Below are positions 45,644 through 56,917 of a stretch of DNA of 64,000 bases, one piece after another. The notes below the pieces were generated by a model. It ran no database searches, was not told the DNA's origin, and was given only the letters and a program-made list of their open reading frames with translations. The translations under genes and the position numbers were made by a program. The stretch's first letter is position 1; each line of letters starts with the position of its first letter. The DNA is from Giesbergeria sp. GTDB lineage: Bacteria; Pseudomonadota; Gammaproteobacteria; Burkholderiales; Burkholderiaceae_C. The stretch covers positions 1 to 64,000 of the forward strand of contig NZ_JAQUCA010000018.1 of the NCBI RefSeq assembly GCF_028686475.1, read 5' to 3'.

Positions 45644-46984
45644 TTAGCGTTCTTGGTCGGCATAGGGATTTTTAGAAGTTTTCATCTCTATGCGTAACGG
45701 GGTGCCCACCAGCTTAAACTCTTTGCGAAAGCGCCCTTCTAAAAAGCGCTTATAGGCTTCGGTCACATGCTCTAAAGAGTTGCCATGAATGACGATGACC
45801 GGCGGATTCATGCCGCCTTGGTGCGCGTAGCGCAGTTTGGGCCGGAACATACCGGCACGCTGTGGGCTTTGAAATTGCACCGACTCTAGCAGCAAGCGGG
45901 TAAGTACCGGCGTGGACATTTTGCAAGTGGCCGATTGGTGCGCTTGCAAAATCGCTGGCCACAAAGCTGCTAAATCTTGGCGCTTGATGGCCGAAATAAA
46001 ATGCAGTGCAGCAAATTTGAGAAAGCCCAATTTAGAATCAATGGCGCGCTCAACCAATTGGCGTTGGTATTCGTCGATGGCATCCCATTTATTTACCGCC
46101 AGCACCACAGCACGGCCACTTTCTAAAATGTAACCGGCAATATGGGCATCTTGGTCGGTCACGCCTTGGGTGGCATCGAGCAATAACAACACCACATTGG
46201 CCGAATCAATCGCCTGCAAGGTTTTAACGACTGAAAATTTTTCAATCGCTTCAAATACTTTGCCTTTGCGGCGCAAGCCAGCGGTGTCAATCAGCTCAAA
46301 TTTTTGCCCGTCGCGCTCAAACGGCACCGAAATGGCATCGCGCGTGGTGCCGGGCATATCGAAGGCCACTAGGCGCTCTTCGCCCAACCAAGCATTAATC
46401 AGGGTTGATTTACCGGCATTGGGCCGCCCAGCCACCGCCAATTTGATGGTTTTTTCTTCTTCTGCGGCGGCATCTTCGTCTGGCTCGGGCAGGGCCAGGC
46501 TGTCTAATGCCAGCTCGACCAAGCCGCGTATGCCTTGGCCGTGCGCTGCGGAGACCGGATAGACATCGCCCAAGCCTAGCTCATAAAACTCGGTCAGTTG
46601 CACGCCCTCGCGCATACCTTCGGCTTTGTTGGCCACCAACAGGCATTTTTTGCCCAAGCGGCGCAGGTATTGGGCGATATCATGGTCTTGGCCCGATAGG
46701 CCAGCGCGTGCATCCACCACAAACACCACCACATCGGCCTCGGCCACGGCTTGTTGGGTTTGGCGTGCCATTTCACGGTAAATACCGGCAGAGGCATCGG
46801 GTTCAAAGCCGCCAGTATCAATCACGATGTATTCGTGTGGACCTTGTTTGCCGCTGCCATAGTGGCGGTCGCGCGTGAGACCCGCAAAATCGGCCACGAT
46901 GGCATCGCGGGTTTTGGTCAGGCGGTTGAAAAGGGTAGATTTGCCCACATTGGGCCGCCCTACCAAGGCAATGACTGGTTTCAT
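45644..46984 (-). CDS. der: Ribosome biogenesis GTPase Der
   Basis: The 446-residue EngA/Der has two tandem GTPase domains, with P-loops GRPNVGKS (9-16) and GRPNAGKS (near residue 187). A C-terminal KH-like domain follows ([24 protein letters not shown]). It is needed for 50S assembly. It follows bamB by 16 bp and precedes hfq by 89 bp. Confidence 0.95.
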   Translation of the reverse strand: MKPVIALVGRPNVGKSTLFNRLTKTRDAIVADFAGLTRDRHYGSGKQGPHEYIVIDTGGFEPDASAGIYREMARQTQQAVAEADVVVFVVDARAGLSGQDHDIAQYLRRLGKKCLLVANKAEGMREGVQLTEFYELGLGDVYPVSAAHGQGIRGLVELALDSLALPEPDEDAAAEEEKTIKLAVAGRPNAGKSTLINAWLGEERLVAFDMPGTTRDAISVPFERDGQKFELIDTAGLRRKGKVFEAIEKFSVVKTLQAIDSANVVLLLLDATQGVTDQDAHIAGYILESGRAVVLAVNKWDAIDEYQRQLVERAIDSKLGFLKFAALHFISAIKRQDLAALWPAILQAHQSATCKMSTPVLTRLLLESVQFQSPQRAGMFRPKLRYAHQGGMNPPVIVIHGNSLEHVTEAYKRFLEGRFRKEFKLVGTPLRIEMKTSKNPYADQER

Positions 46985-47000
46985 TGGATTGTAATTATTG

Positions 47001-48137
47001 TTATTCGGGACGGAAGCCGTAGATTTTGCCGGCTACCGTGGTCACGACCAAGGTGTTTTCGGCCAGCATAGGCTGGGCAGAGATGCCAGAGTCATCGGTT
47101 TTGAGGCGATTGAGCAAGCTGCCATCGGTTTTGGACAAGAAGTAGAGGTTGCCCTCATGGTCGCCCACCACCACCGAGCGCCCTACCAGCAGCGGTGGCG
47201 ATAGTTTACGGTGCTTGAGCAGTTCAGAAGACCATTGCAGCGTGCCGTTGTTGCGGCCCCAAGCCTGCACCATGCCATTGCTTTCGATGCCGTACACTGT
47301 TTGTGCATCACCAGCGACACCATGCACCCCTTGGGCTTTTTGGCTCCAGGCCATTCTACCGCTGCCCGTGTCTAAGCAGGCCAGCGCCGACTGAAAAGCC
47401 CTGGCACAAACGCTGCCACTGTGTTTGCTGATGGGGGCCACCAGCTCAACCAAGCGTTCGATTTCGTTGGTGCCACGCGGAATGGACAGAGCGGACTCCC
47501 ACAGCACGCTGCCGCTGTCGGGTTGCAGCGCAACCATGCGCCCATGAATACCCACCAACAAGCTGTTGCCGCTGGCCGCCAGCACGCCCGCTTGTTGCAG
47601 CACCAAGCTATCGCTGCTGGTGCCGGGGCTTTGCGTCCAGAGGCGATAACCGTTGGCGGCATCTAAAGCCTGTACGCTGCGGTCGGTGGCCAGCACAAAC
47701 ACCCGGCCTCCGGCTACCAATGGCGGGGTGAAGACCGTGGCTTGTAAGCGCTGGCGCCATTTTTCTTGGCCCGCTTGCAAGACGATTAATTCGTTGTTGG
47801 CCGAGACCACGGCCACGGTGTCGCCATCAAACCCAATGGCCGCACTGAGCGGTTCTTGCAGGGCGCGCTGCCACAAAATTTGGCCGCTGCTGCTGTCTAG
47901 TGCCAGCACTTGGCCATCGCTAGAGGCCAAACTGACTACCCGGCCTTTGGCCTGCATTGCCAACGGGGGCTTAAAACCTGCCCCTACCCGTGCCGTCCAA
48001 GCCTGTTGCACCCCGAGCAAGGGAGCGACCATCTCGATGGTTTGCGGCTTGGGTGCCGAACTGCTGCCCCAAGAGGAGCAACCCGCCAACAACACTGCCA
48101 GCGCTAAACCCAGCCCAATACGCGCTTTATTCTTCAT
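47001..48137 (-). CDS. bamB: Outer membrane assembly lipoprotein BamB
   Basis: The 378-residue lipoprotein has a lipobox (LLAGC, C20) and PQQ/beta-propeller repeats ([42 protein letters not shown]). It is a non-essential part of the BAM complex that inserts outer membrane proteins. Its start overlaps the yfgM stop by 4 bp. The order yfgM-bamB-der matches E. coli. Confidence 0.92.
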   Translation of the reverse strand: MKNKARIGLGLALAVLLAGCSSWGSSSAPKPQTIEMVAPLLGVQQAWTARVGAGFKPPLAMQAKGRVVSLASSDGQVLALDSSSGQILWQRALQEPLSAAIGFDGDTVAVVSANNELIVLQAGQEKWRQRLQATVFTPPLVAGGRVFVLATDRSVQALDAANGYRLWTQSPGTSSDSLVLQQAGVLAASGNSLLVGIHGRMVALQPDSGSVLWESALSIPRGTNEIERLVELVAPISKHSGSVCARAFQSALACLDTGSGRMAWSQKAQGVHGVAGDAQTVYGIESNGMVQAWGRNNGTLQWSSELLKHRKLSPPLLVGRSVVVGDHEGNLYFLSKTDGSLLNRLKTDDSGISAQPMLAENTLVVTTVAGKIYGFRPE

Positions 48138-48817
48138 CCTGCAACCCCTTGGCCTGCTGTGGCGACGCTGGCTTTGGCCGGTTGCACACCCAAGGCATTG
48201 AGCTTGAACTCTACCAAGCGGCGGTATTCGGGGTTGTCGGCCAACTTATCGTAGGCTTTGCGGTATTGCTCTAGGGCTTGTTCGGGCTTGTCTTGTAATA
48301 TGCGAACATCGCCTTGGCGGTCGGCCACAATGCCTTCAAAGGCAGCGGGTACGGCAAAGGAGAGTTGTTGCAAGGCTTCGTCGTAGGCTTTCTTTTCCAT
48401 CAGCAAGCCAGCCAAGCGCAAACGGGCAATGGTTTTGTGGCCTTCGTCGGCCCCGCTTTGGCTGACCCATTGCAATACTTCTTCGGCCTTGGTGGCATTT
48501 TTTTGGTCTTGCCATGCTTTGGCTGCCAGCAAACCGGCCAACACCGATTGGTTGGTGCTGGCGTATTGCTCGCGCACATCTTTAAATGCCTGCTCTAATT
48601 TGGCCTCGTCTTTGGCCAATACGGCGCTGTCGAGGGCTTCTAGCACCGCAGCGGCCTGCATGGCTTGTCGGTTTTGCCAATACTGGTAGCCATTCCAGAT
48701 AGCAATCGACCCAAAAACCAGCAACAGCACCGAGCTAATCAGGGTGCCCCAGGTATTCCAGAAGTGCTTGAGCTGGTCTATTTGTTCTTGTTCTTCAAGA
48801 TCGAGATGGTTGGCCAT
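48134..48817 (-). CDS. yfgM: YfgM-like membrane protein with TPR fold
   Basis: The 227-residue protein has a cytoplasmic start (MANHLDLEEQEQIDQLKHFW), one membrane helix (LISSVLLLVFGSIAIWNGY) and a periplasmic TPR-like domain (EQALEQYRKAYDKLADNPEYRRLVEFKLNAL). In E. coli YfgM associates with PpiD and the Sec translocon. It lies between hisS and bamB, as expected. Confidence 0.88.
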   Translation of the reverse strand: MANHLDLEEQEQIDQLKHFWNTWGTLISSVLLLVFGSIAIWNGYQYWQNRQAMQAAAVLEALDSAVLAKDEAKLEQAFKDVREQYASTNQSVLAGLLAAKAWQDQKNATKAEEVLQWVSQSGADEGHKTIARLRLAGLLMEKKAYDEALQQLSFAVPAAFEGIVADRQGDVRILQDKPEQALEQYRKAYDKLADNPEYRRLVEFKLNALGVQPAKASVATAGQGVAG

Positions 48818-48832
48818 AGGGTGAACCCGTGT

Positions 48833-50176
48833 TTAATGGGTAGATTTTAAGAGGGCAGCCCAGTTAGCCACTTGGGCGAGAGGGTATTCTGATTGTTGGT
48901 TTTGCTCTTGGCTTTGGCTATCGCGCAAGGCTTTGACTTTGACACAGCCGCGTGCGACTTCGTCTTCGCCAAAAATGAGCGCGTAAGCCGCCCCACTGGC
49001 ATCGGCCTTTTTGAACTGCGATTTCATGCTGCCCATGCCTTCGCCCGGCTGGGTAGGACTGTGCATTTGCACCGAAGTTCCCAAGGCGCGCAATTGTTGC
49101 AGGGCCATAAAAGCAGCGGGCAAAACGGCAGCGCTGGGCACAATCGCATAGGCATCGGGTGCTGGGGGTGCTGGCATGGTGCCTTGTTCTTTGAGCAGCT
49201 CTAACACGCGCTCTACGCCCAAGGCCCAACCGACTGCGGGGGCAGGTTTGCCGCCAATTTGCTCAATCAGGCCATCGTAGCGGCCACCACCGCAAATGGT
49301 GCCTTGTGCGCCGAGTTGCTCGGTGATGAACTCGAACACGGTCAGATTGTAATAATCCATGCCACGCACCAAACGCGGATTGATCTGCCAGACGACACCA
49401 GCGGCATCTAAAATATTTTGTACGGTGCGTAAATGGGCCAAAGAAGCCTCGCCCAGAAAATCAAGCAGTTTGGGCGCGCCTTCGACCAGCGCTTTCATGG
49501 CTGGATTTTTGGTATCCAAAATCCGCAGCGGGTTGCTGTGCAAACGACGGCGGGCATCTTCGTCTAACTGCTCGGCGTGCTGCTCAAAATAGGCAATCAG
49601 GGCAGCGCGGTGCGCTTGGCGCTCTGGCGGCTGGCCCAAGCTGTTGAGTTCCAAGCGTACATTTTGCAGGCCCAGTTCTTTCCAGAGGGCATCGGCCAGC
49701 AAAATCATTTCGGCATCAATTTCGGCACCGGGAAAGCCCAGCGCCTCGGCACCGATTTGGTGAAACTGACGATAGCGTCCACGCTGGGGGCGTTCGTGGC
49801 GGAACATGGGCCCCATGTAATACAGGCGCTTGCCACCTTCGTAAAGCATGGAATGCTCGACCACGGCGCGCACCACGCCAGCGGTGCTTTCGGGGCGCAG
49901 GGTGAGTTGCTCGCCATTGAGGCGGTCTTCAAAGGAATACATTTCCTTTTCGACGATGTCGGTCACTTCGCCCAAGCCACGCACAAACAGGCCGGTATTT
50001 TCGACTATCGGGGTGCGGATATTTTGGTAAGCAAAGCGGGCCATGAGTTGGCGCACTTTGTCTTCTAGCCATTCCCATTGGGCCGATTGGGGCGGCAAAA
50101 TATCGTTCATGCCCTTAATGGCTTTGATTTTTTCGGCCTTGGGCAAGGGTTTGGTTTGGGGTTTGTCGGTTGTCAC
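48833..50176 (-). CDS. hisS: Histidyl-tRNA synthetase
   Basis: The 447-residue class II synthetase has motif 2 ([19 protein letters not shown]), the histidine loops ([15 protein letters not shown]) and motif 3 ([15 protein letters not shown]). The C-terminal anticodon-binding domain follows. It starts at GTG ([18 protein letters not shown]) with a short Lys/Pro-rich lead before [12 protein letters not shown]. It follows ispG by 55 bp. Confidence 0.95.
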   Translation of the reverse strand: MTTDKPQTKPLPKAEKIKAIKGMNDILPPQSAQWEWLEDKVRQLMARFAYQNIRTPIVENTGLFVRGLGEVTDIVEKEMYSFEDRLNGEQLTLRPESTAGVVRAVVEHSMLYEGGKRLYYMGPMFRHERPQRGRYRQFHQIGAEALGFPGAEIDAEMILLADALWKELGLQNVRLELNSLGQPPERQAHRAALIAYFEQHAEQLDEDARRRLHSNPLRILDTKNPAMKALVEGAPKLLDFLGEASLAHLRTVQNILDAAGVVWQINPRLVRGMDYYNLTVFEFITEQLGAQGTICGGGRYDGLIEQIGGKPAPAVGWALGVERVLELLKEQGTMPAPPAPDAYAIVPSAAVLPAAFMALQQLRALGTSVQMHSPTQPGEGMGSMKSQFKKADASGAAYALIFGEDEVARGCVKVKALRDSQSQEQNQQSEYPLAQVANWAALLKSTH

Positions 50177-50231
50177 ACGTATCTCTTATCTATAAGCAGC
50201 ACTGGTATTGGTAGCAGCTACGGCCAGTGCG

Positions 50232-51497
50232 TCAGGGGGCAAATTTGCGCTGAATATAGGCATCGACCATCTGCTGAAACTCGGCGATGATGTGGCTGCC
50301 GCGCAGGGTGGCCGCTTTTTGGCCGTCAATAAACACGGGGGCCGCTGGGGCCTCGCCGGTGCCGGGCAGGCTGATGCCAATGTCGGCGTGTTTGCTCTCG
50401 CCGGGGCCATTGACAATGCACCCCATCACGGCCACTTTGAGCGTTTCTACACCGGGATATTGCGCGCGCCAGACGGGCATTTGTTGGCGCAAATAGTCGT
50501 CAATTTGCTTGGCCAACTCTTGGAAGGTGGTGCTGGTAGTGCGGCCACAACCGGGGCAGGCGGTCACGCTGGGGTTGAACATGCGTAAGCCCAAGGCTTG
50601 CAAAATCTCCGACGCAACCACTACTTCTTGGGTACGGGCTTCGCCCGGCTGGGGTGTGAGCGAGACCCGAATGGTGTCGCCAATGCCTTCTTGCAGTAGC
50701 ACCGACAGCGCAGCGGTGGAGGCCACCGTGCCTTTGGTGCCCATGCCGGCTTCGGTCAGGCCCAAGTGCAGCGGGTAATTGCAGCGTTGGGCCAATTCAC
50801 GATAGACCGAAATCAAGTCTTGCACGCCACTGACTTTGCACGATAGGATGATTTGCTCACCTGCCATGCCCATAGATTCGGCAGTTTGGGCTGAATCTAA
50901 GGCCGAGCTAATCAACGCCTCGTACATGATTTGTTGAGCATCTAGCGGCGTGGCGCGTTGGGCGTTGTCGTCCATCAGGCGGGCCAATAGTTCTTGGTCT
51001 AGGCTGCCCCAATTGACACCAATACGCACCGGCTTTTGCCAGCGCATGGCTGCTTCTATCATTTGGCCAAACTGGCGGTCGCGCTTGTCGCCCTTGCCTA
51101 CATTGCCGGGATTGATGCGGTATTTGGACAGGGCCTCGGCACAGGCCGGGTAGTCGGTCAGGAGGGTGTGGCCGTTGTAGTGGAAATCGCCCACCAAAGG
51201 CACGTCAATGCCCATGCGGTCCAATTGTTCGCGCACGTAGGGCACGGCAGCAGCGGCCTCGGGGGTGTTGACGGTAATGCGTACCAATTCGGAACCGGCT
51301 TGGGCCAGTTCTTTCACTTGGATGGCGGTGGCGATGGCATCCACGGTGTCGGTGTTGGTCATGGATTGGATGCACACTGGCGCATCACCCCCAATTTTGA
51401 CCACACGCCCGCCCCAAACCACTTGGGCTTGGCGGCTACGGCGCGCTTGCGGCGCAGCTACTGCAATAGCGCTGCTGGCAGGCTGAAGAACAGACAT
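50232..51497 (-). CDS. ispG: 4-hydroxy-3-methylbut-2-enyl diphosphate synthase IspG
   Basis: The 421-residue Fe-S enzyme of the MEP isoprenoid pathway has its cluster cysteines in CPGCGRTT and GCIVNGPGE. The TIM-barrel start is [17 protein letters not shown]. Two ATG codons are adjacent. I prefer the second (51497), which sits five bases from the GAGGTG site; the first, at 51500, overlaps the rodZ stop. It is coupled to rodZ. Confidence 0.95.
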   Translation of the reverse strand: MSVLQPASSAIAVAAPQARRSRQAQVVWGGRVVKIGGDAPVCIQSMTNTDTVDAIATAIQVKELAQAGSELVRITVNTPEAAAAVPYVREQLDRMGIDVPLVGDFHYNGHTLLTDYPACAEALSKYRINPGNVGKGDKRDRQFGQMIEAAMRWQKPVRIGVNWGSLDQELLARLMDDNAQRATPLDAQQIMYEALISSALDSAQTAESMGMAGEQIILSCKVSGVQDLISVYRELAQRCNYPLHLGLTEAGMGTKGTVASTAALSVLLQEGIGDTIRVSLTPQPGEARTQEVVVASEILQALGLRMFNPSVTACPGCGRTTSTTFQELAKQIDDYLRQQMPVWRAQYPGVETLKVAVMGCIVNGPGESKHADIGISLPGTGEAPAAPVFIDGQKAATLRGSHIIAEFQQMVDAYIQRKFAP

Positions 51498-52465
51498 CAT
51501 TTCACCTCAAATCGGGCCACATTGCTTTGCGCCAGCGCAGCGGTATTGAAAGGCAGGCCACGCACCATGACATCGGTCATGTCGGCCCGGCCTACGGTGA
51601 CCGTCAGGGGGGGCGTTTGCCCCACCACCAAGCGCTCGCCAGTGCCCAAGGTGCGCTGCAACACCGTGTTGCCTTTGCCATCACGCACATGCACCCAAGA
51701 GGAGGCACGGGCACTGAGTACCAGCACTTCTGCCGCGTTGCTGCTGGCCGCTGGCACCGCCGCAGCGGGTGGCGGCGTGGATGGCAACGCTGCTGGCGCT
51801 ACTGGTGCAGGCACTGACGGCGACAAAGGCACGCTGGTAGCCGCTGGCACCACAGGCACCGTGGCGGCGGGTGGCGGCGTGGCAGACAGTGGCGCAACCG
51901 ATGCCGGCACTGCCGCATCGGCGGGGCTGGGGGCTACGGGTGTGTTGACGGCTGGAGGCTCCGTCTCGGTGGTCTGAGCGGCCTCTTCGGTGGGCGTTTC
52001 AGGGTCTGGCTCGGTCTCTGCTGACTGCTTTGGCATGAAAAACAGCAAAACCGCCCCCACCAGCAAGGCAAAAACGGCCAAGGCAATCGGTTTGCCACCC
52101 AGCAAAGTGAGCAGACCACGGCTGCGTTCATCGCGCAGGCGGGTGTTGATGCCCTCGCTGTTGGGCGATAGCCGATGCAAGGCACCGGGTGGCAAAGCTG
52201 CCAATACGGGTGCAGCATCTATTTTTAAGGTGCGGCACACGCTGCCCGCAAAGGCGCGGACAAAATTGGCATCGGGAAAGACCTGGAACTGGTCGGTTTC
52301 GAGGGCCTCTAGCTTGGCCACCGAAACTTTGAGCGAGGCCGCTACGGTCTCGATGTGCAAGCCTTGGGCTTGGCGGGCTTGGCGCAACAAGGCACCGGGC
52401 GAGACGGCGCCCGGCATCGGTGCGCTGGTCAATGGCGGGGAGGAGGAAGGATGCAAATCACTCAT
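51497..52465 (-). CDS. rodZ: RodZ-like cytoskeleton protein
   Basis: The 322-residue protein has an N-terminal helix-turn-helix ([33 protein letters not shown]) that binds MreB. A membrane helix follows ([19 protein letters not shown]), then a Pro/Ala/Thr-rich periplasmic linker of about 100 residues, and a C-terminal domain ([19 protein letters not shown]). I take the ATG at 52465 (MSDLHPSS), which overlaps pilF by 8 bp; a frame extension to 52483 is possible. It shares a place with pilF and ispG, the classic order. Confidence 0.85.
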   Translation of the reverse strand: MSDLHPSSSPPLTSAPMPGAVSPGALLRQARQAQGLHIETVAASLKVSVAKLEALETDQFQVFPDANFVRAFAGSVCRTLKIDAAPVLAALPPGALHRLSPNSEGINTRLRDERSRGLLTLLGGKPIALAVFALLVGAVLLFFMPKQSAETEPDPETPTEEAAQTTETEPPAVNTPVAPSPADAAVPASVAPLSATPPPAATVPVVPAATSVPLSPSVPAPVAPAALPSTPPPAAAVPAASSNAAEVLVLSARASSWVHVRDGKGNTVLQRTLGTGERLVVGQTPPLTVTVGRADMTDVMVRGLPFNTAALAQSNVARFEVK

Positions 52466-53279
52466 CAAAGCGCCCTTTGTCATACAGGGCCCACTCGGGA
52501 GAATCGGGGAAGCGTTTACGCAACTGCTCGGCCAGCTGTTGCATGGCGACGGTATTACGCATCACGCGCTCTACCTTGATGCCCAACCACAGGGTTTCGG
52601 CGTTGGACATTTCACTGTTGTTGAGGCGGCGAATATAAAACTGGGCGCGCACCAACTCGTTATTCTTAAACAATAAATGAGACAGATGGTAGGCTACCAC
52701 GGGGTTGCCCGCGTCAAGTTCGTAGGAGCGCATCAGGGCTTGTTCTGCGGCCGCAGTATCTCCGGCCTTGATGTAACACAAACCTTGTGCCATCAGGGTT
52801 TTGCTGCGCGCGCCATAGCTGGGGTTGGCCAGCGCTTGCACAAACAATTCATTGGCCAGTGCATATTTTTTTTGCGCGCACAGCAACCAGCCCCGGTTGT
52901 GCAACAAATTAGGGTCTCCCGGACGCAGTTCTAGGGCGCGCACAAAGCTGGCATCGGCTTGGGCCTCGTCATTGAGGCGCATATAAATTAAACCCAGCAG
53001 GCTATAAGCATCGGCATAAGACGGGTCATTGGCCAAGGATTGGCGCACCTCATCCAAAGCTACTTGCGGCTGGCCTGATTCAAAATAATTAGCCGCCAGC
53101 TCTAGCCGAATACGGGCGCGCCGACGCGCCTCGGTTTCTTCGGCTTGTGGCAACAGCGGGTCGGCACGCAAACCCGCTGCATGGTGGGTAGCGCAACCTT
53201 GCAAGCTGGCCAGGCAGATTAGCAGCCCCGCCACAGCACCCCAATAACGGGTTTTTTGTGGCCAAGTGGCAGACACCAT
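52458..53279 (-). CDS. pilF: Type IV pilus biogenesis lipoprotein PilF/PilW
   Basis: The 273-residue lipoprotein has a lipobox (ASLQGC, C29) and about six TPR units (YFESGQPQVALDEVRQSLANDPSYADAYSLLGLIYMRLND). PilF helps the secretin PilQ to multimerise in the outer membrane. It precedes rodZ and follows rlmN with a 1-base gap. Its presence supports type IV pilus formation, consistent with comEC in the same window. Confidence 0.9.
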   Translation of the reverse strand: MVSATWPQKTRYWGAVAGLLICLASLQGCATHHAAGLRADPLLPQAEETEARRRARIRLELAANYFESGQPQVALDEVRQSLANDPSYADAYSLLGLIYMRLNDEAQADASFVRALELRPGDPNLLHNRGWLLCAQKKYALANELFVQALANPSYGARSKTLMAQGLCYIKAGDTAAAEQALMRSYELDAGNPVVAYHLSHLLFKNNELVRAQFYIRRLNNSEMSNAETLWLGIKVERVMRNTVAMQQLAEQLRKRFPDSPEWALYDKGRFDE

Positions 53280-53280
53280 A

Positions 53281-54420
53281 TTAATGCTTCTCCTGATGAA
53301 GGCTGATAGGGGTCAGCGTGATGGTGCGGCGCTGGGCCATGCGCTCGGTGGCGCGGGTACGGTCTTGCACCTCGCCCGCCAATTGGCCGCAAGCGGCATC
53401 AATATCGTCGCCACGGGTTTTACGCACGGTGGTGACGATACCGGCATCGTTGAGCAGCTGGCCAAAGGCCAAGACACGGGCTTGCGGCGACCGCTGCAAG
53501 CCAGAGGCAGGGAAGGGATTGAACGGAATCAGGTTAAATTTGCACCAAGCGCGTCCGTGGGCATAAGCGCGCACCAAACGAATCAGTTGCTGGGCATGTT
53601 CGGGCTGGTCATTCACACCATCCAACATGCAGTATTCAAAGGTGATGAAGTCGCGTGGGGCGTGTTCTAGGTAGCGCACGCAGGCTTGCAACAATTCATC
53701 GAGGGGATATTTGCGGTTGAGCGGCACCAGATGGTCGCGCAGGGCATCGTTGGGGGCGTGCAGAGACACCGCCAAGGCCACCGGGCAATCTTGGGCCAAG
53801 CGGTCTATCATGGGCACAATGCCCGAAGTGGATACCGTGAGACGACGGCGTGATAGGCCATAGCCGTGGTCATCGAGCATGGCACGCAAGGCGGGCAGCA
53901 AGGCGTTGTAGTTTTGCAGCGGCTCGCCCATGCCCATCATCACGACGTTAGAAATGATGCGTTCAGAGACACCCAAGCGCTGGCGCAGGGTGTGTTCGGC
54001 AAACCAGAGTTGGGCCAAAATTTCGGCGGTACTGAGGTTGCGGCTAAAGCCTTGGTGGCCGGTGGAGCAAAAACGGCAGCCCACGGCACAACCAGCTTGG
54101 GATGATATGCACAGCGTGCCCCGATCGTCTTCGGGGATAAATACCGACTCTACGGCATTGCCTGCACCGACATCAAACAGCCATTTGATGGTGCCATCAG
54201 CCGATTGGTGTTCACTGACCACTGGCAGGGCGTTGATGTGCGCGCAGGTGGCCAATTTTTGGCGCAGCGATTTGGCCAAATCACTCATTTGGTCAAAATT
54301 GCGTGCGCCACGCTGGTGAATCCAGCGGAACAACTGGGTAGCCCGAAAACGCTTTTCGCCCAACTGTTCGCAAAACGCGGTCAGGCCTTCAAGATCAAAA
54401 TCCAGTAAATTGGTGCTCAT
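53281..54420 (-). CDS. rlmN: Dual-specificity RNA methyltransferase RlmN
   Basis: The 379-residue radical SAM enzyme methylates C2 of A2503 in 23S rRNA and A37 of some tRNAs. The cluster cysteines are in [15 protein letters not shown]. The catalytic cysteine region is near the C-terminus ([17 protein letters not shown]). The N-terminal HhH-like part ([17 protein letters not shown]) is normal. The C-terminal tail is slightly longer than that of E. coli. Confidence 0.95.
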   Translation of the reverse strand: MSTNLLDFDLEGLTAFCEQLGEKRFRATQLFRWIHQRGARNFDQMSDLAKSLRQKLATCAHINALPVVSEHQSADGTIKWLFDVGAGNAVESVFIPEDDRGTLCISSQAGCAVGCRFCSTGHQGFSRNLSTAEILAQLWFAEHTLRQRLGVSERIISNVVMMGMGEPLQNYNALLPALRAMLDDHGYGLSRRRLTVSTSGIVPMIDRLAQDCPVALAVSLHAPNDALRDHLVPLNRKYPLDELLQACVRYLEHAPRDFITFEYCMLDGVNDQPEHAQQLIRLVRAYAHGRAWCKFNLIPFNPFPASGLQRSPQARVLAFGQLLNDAGIVTTVRKTRGDDIDAACGQLAGEVQDRTRATERMAQRRTITLTPISLHQEKH

Positions 54421-54455
54421 GTCTTTGCAAAAACGCTTTCGTGCAGGGTGCGGTT

Positions 54456-54881
54456 TTAGCGCGAGTAAACGTTCATGCCAGCGAAGAAGAAGGCGATTTC
54501 AACGGCAGCGGTTTCGGGGGCATCGGAGCCGTGTACGGCGTTGGCATCGATGCTATCGGCAAAGTCAGCGCGGATGGTACCGGCTTCGGCCTTTTTGGGG
54601 TCGGTAGCGCCCATCAGTTCGCGGTTTTTCAGGATGGCGTTTTCACCTTCCAGCACTTGAATCATGACAGGGCCGGAGACCATGAAGTCCACCAAGTCCT
54701 TGAAGAAGGGGCGCTCTTTATGCACGCCATAGAACTGTTCGGCTTCTAGGCGCGACAGGTGGGCCATGCGGGCAGCCACGACCTTCAGGCCAGCAGCTTC
54801 AAAGCGGGCATAGATTTGGCCGATAACGTTCTTGGCGACAGCGTCGGGCTTGATGATGGAGAGGGTGCGTTCGATAGCCAT
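54456..54881 (-). CDS. ndk: Nucleoside diphosphate kinase
   Basis: The 141-residue enzyme balances NTP pools. It starts at [18 protein letters not shown] (ATG at 54881). The catalytic histidine is in [12 protein letters not shown] and the nucleotide site includes [17 protein letters not shown]. It lies 35 bp before rlmN; this ndk-rlmN pairing is standard. Confidence 0.96.
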   Translation of the reverse strand: MAIERTLSIIKPDAVAKNVIGQIYARFEAAGLKVVAARMAHLSRLEAEQFYGVHKERPFFKDLVDFMVSGPVMIQVLEGENAILKNRELMGATDPKKAEAGTIRADFADSIDANAVHGSDAPETAAVEIAFFFAGMNVYSR

Positions 54882-54978
54882 AGGATTTCCTAACAAAATA
54901 AAAGTGCAGTGAAAGTTTGCCCCTGTGGTACAGGAACAAAGCTTTTGATTCTAACCGGCTGCTGGTAGCCGCTGGGGC

Positions 54979-56223
54979 TTATCGGCGGCCACGCCCGCTG
55001 GGGTTGCGCCGCTGCTCTTGGCGATAACGCGATAGGCTATCGGTGCCAATATAGCCCACCGAGGTTTTCATGGGGTCGGGCTGGGTATTGCTGGGCTGGC
55101 GCGCGCTGCTGGGTTTTTCGGCATTGGGCGTGCGCGGGCCACGGCTGCTAAAGATGCGCCGGGCGGGTGTGGGGGGCTGCTCTGCGGCTTTGGGCGCAGG
55201 CTTGTTCAGGCCAGTGGCTTGTAGCAGGGCGTTGATGTCGCGTTCGTCCAACTCTAGCCAAGCGCCGCGCTTGAGGCCACGCGGCAGCACCATCGCGCCA
55301 TAGCGAATCCGAATCAAGCGACTGACGGCATGGCCCACGGCTTCTAACATGCGGCGCACTTCGCGGTTGCGCCCTTCAGAAATCGTGACGCGGTACCAGC
55401 AGTTGGAGCCTTCGCCGCCGCCGTCTTCAATCGAGCCAAACGCGGCCATGCCATCATCGAGTTGCACGCCGTCTAACAGGCGCTGCTTTTCTTCTTTGCT
55501 GAGTGCGCCCAATACACGCACGGCATATTCGCGCTCTAGGCCAAAACGCGGATGCATGAGCTGGTTGGCCAATTCGCCCGAGCTGGTAAACAGCAACAAG
55601 CCCTCGGTATTTAAATCTAAACGGCCCACCGATTGCCATTTGCCCTGCTGTAAACGCGGCAATTTGCGAAACACCGTGGGGCGGTTTTGCGGGTCGTCTT
55701 GGGTAACGACTTCGCCCACGGGCTTGTGGTAGGCAATGACGCGCGGGGGGGGCGGGTCAATGCGGTAGCGAATCGGCTTGCCATTGAGCTTGACCACATC
55801 GCCATACTGCACCCGTTGCCCGGTATGGGCAGGCTCGTTGTTGACCGAGATGCGCCCTTCCAAAATGAGCTGCTCCATCTCTAGGCGCGAACCCAAACCG
55901 GCTTGGGCCAACACTTTATGCAGTTTGGGGGTTTCTACCTGGGGCAGCAAGACGCGCTTGGCGGGTGCTACTTCGGGGCTGGTGTCGTCGGCATCCAATT
56001 GGCCCGAGACAATATCGGCAAACTGGTAACCCTCGGCTTCGGTGGCCACAGGCAGTGCTGCTGGCGCTGTTTTTTTGGCGCTTGTGCTGGAGCGCCGTTG
56101 TGGGCCTGCCTGCTTGCGCGCTGGGCGTGTTTTGCCTGCGGAACGCGGGGCAGCGTTTCTGCTGGGCTTGTGGGGCTGGCCCGGTTGTGCGGCATCGCCG
56201 TCACGGGGATTTTCTGGATTCAT
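54979..56223 (-). CDS. rluB: 23S rRNA pseudouridine synthase RluB
   Basis: The 414-residue protein has a basic, low-complexity N-terminus of about 90 residues, an S4 RNA-binding domain (PKLHKVLAQAGLGSRLEMEQLILEGRISVNN) and a pseudouridine synthase domain with the catalytic aspartate in GRLDLNTEGLLLFT. A basic C-terminal tail follows. The RsuA/RluB-type core and its place after scpB fit RluB, which modifies U2605 of 23S rRNA. Confidence 0.88.
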   Translation of the reverse strand: MNPENPRDGDAAQPGQPHKPSRNAAPRSAGKTRPARKQAGPQRRSSTSAKKTAPAALPVATEAEGYQFADIVSGQLDADDTSPEVAPAKRVLLPQVETPKLHKVLAQAGLGSRLEMEQLILEGRISVNNEPAHTGQRVQYGDVVKLNGKPIRYRIDPPPPRVIAYHKPVGEVVTQDDPQNRPTVFRKLPRLQQGKWQSVGRLDLNTEGLLLFTSSGELANQLMHPRFGLEREYAVRVLGALSKEEKQRLLDGVQLDDGMAAFGSIEDGGGEGSNCWYRVTISEGRNREVRRMLEAVGHAVSRLIRIRYGAMVLPRGLKRGAWLELDERDINALLQATGLNKPAPKAAEQPPTPARRIFSSRGPRTPNAEKPSSARQPSNTQPDPMKTSVGYIGTDSLSRYRQEQRRNPSGRGRR

Positions 56224-56302
56224 GGATTTTTTTGCAACGCCAAGGCATTGCCTAAGATAGACAAAAAAAGAATGGCGCCCTTATGCCCCTTGTGCCTGAT
56301 GG

Positions 56303-56917
56303 CTAATGGACTTGCGGCGATGCAGGCGTCGTCGTCGTGGGCAAACCGTCGTCTGGCAAGGACGGCAGGGTTTGCAAAACTTGCAAAGTAGCAGCAGGCT
56401 CCGAAGAACCTTCTTCTAGTACGGGCAATTGGCTCAGGGATTGCAGTCCCAAATCATCCAAAAACTGCCGCGTGGTGGCCAGCAAGGCTGGGCGGCCTGC
56501 GGTTTCGCGGTGGCCGATGGTTTCTACCCAGCCACGGTCTTCTAATTGCTTGATGATGGCGCTGTTGACCACAATGCCCCGGATATCTTCAATATCACCC
56601 CGGGTCACTGGCTGGCGGTAAGCGATGATAGCCAAAGTTTCTAAGGTGGCGCGCGAATAACGGCTGGATTTTTCGGGTTGCAAGCGCTCTAAAAATGCAC
56701 GCATCGCCGGTTTGCTTTGAAAGCGCCACCCCGAGGCCACCTGCACCAGCTCTAGGCCGCGCTGTTGCCATTCTTGTTGCAACTGCAATAGCAAGGATTT
56801 GAGGGTATCTGCGCCCAAAGCGCCGTCGAACACTGCACGCAACTCGCGCAGAGTCAAGGGCTGGTGGCTGCACAGCAGCACCGTCTCTAGCACCCGTTTG
56901 GCTTCTAGCGTATTCAT
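56303..56917 (-). CDS. scpB: Segregation and condensation protein ScpB
   Basis: The 204-residue protein starts at [21 protein letters not shown] (ATG at 56917). It has two winged helices ([23 protein letters not shown]). ScpB bridges the SMC-ScpA ring. ScpA is not adjacent here. Its start overlaps the rluD stop by 4 bp, so the two are coupled. Confidence 0.93.
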   Translation of the reverse strand: MNTLEAKRVLETVLLCSHQPLTLRELRAVFDGALGADTLKSLLLQLQQEWQQRGLELVQVASGWRFQSKPAMRAFLERLQPEKSSRYSRATLETLAIIAYRQPVTRGDIEDIRGIVVNSAIIKQLEDRGWVETIGHRETAGRPALLATTRQFLDDLGLQSLSQLPVLEEGSSEPAATLQVLQTLPSLPDDGLPTTTTPASPQVH

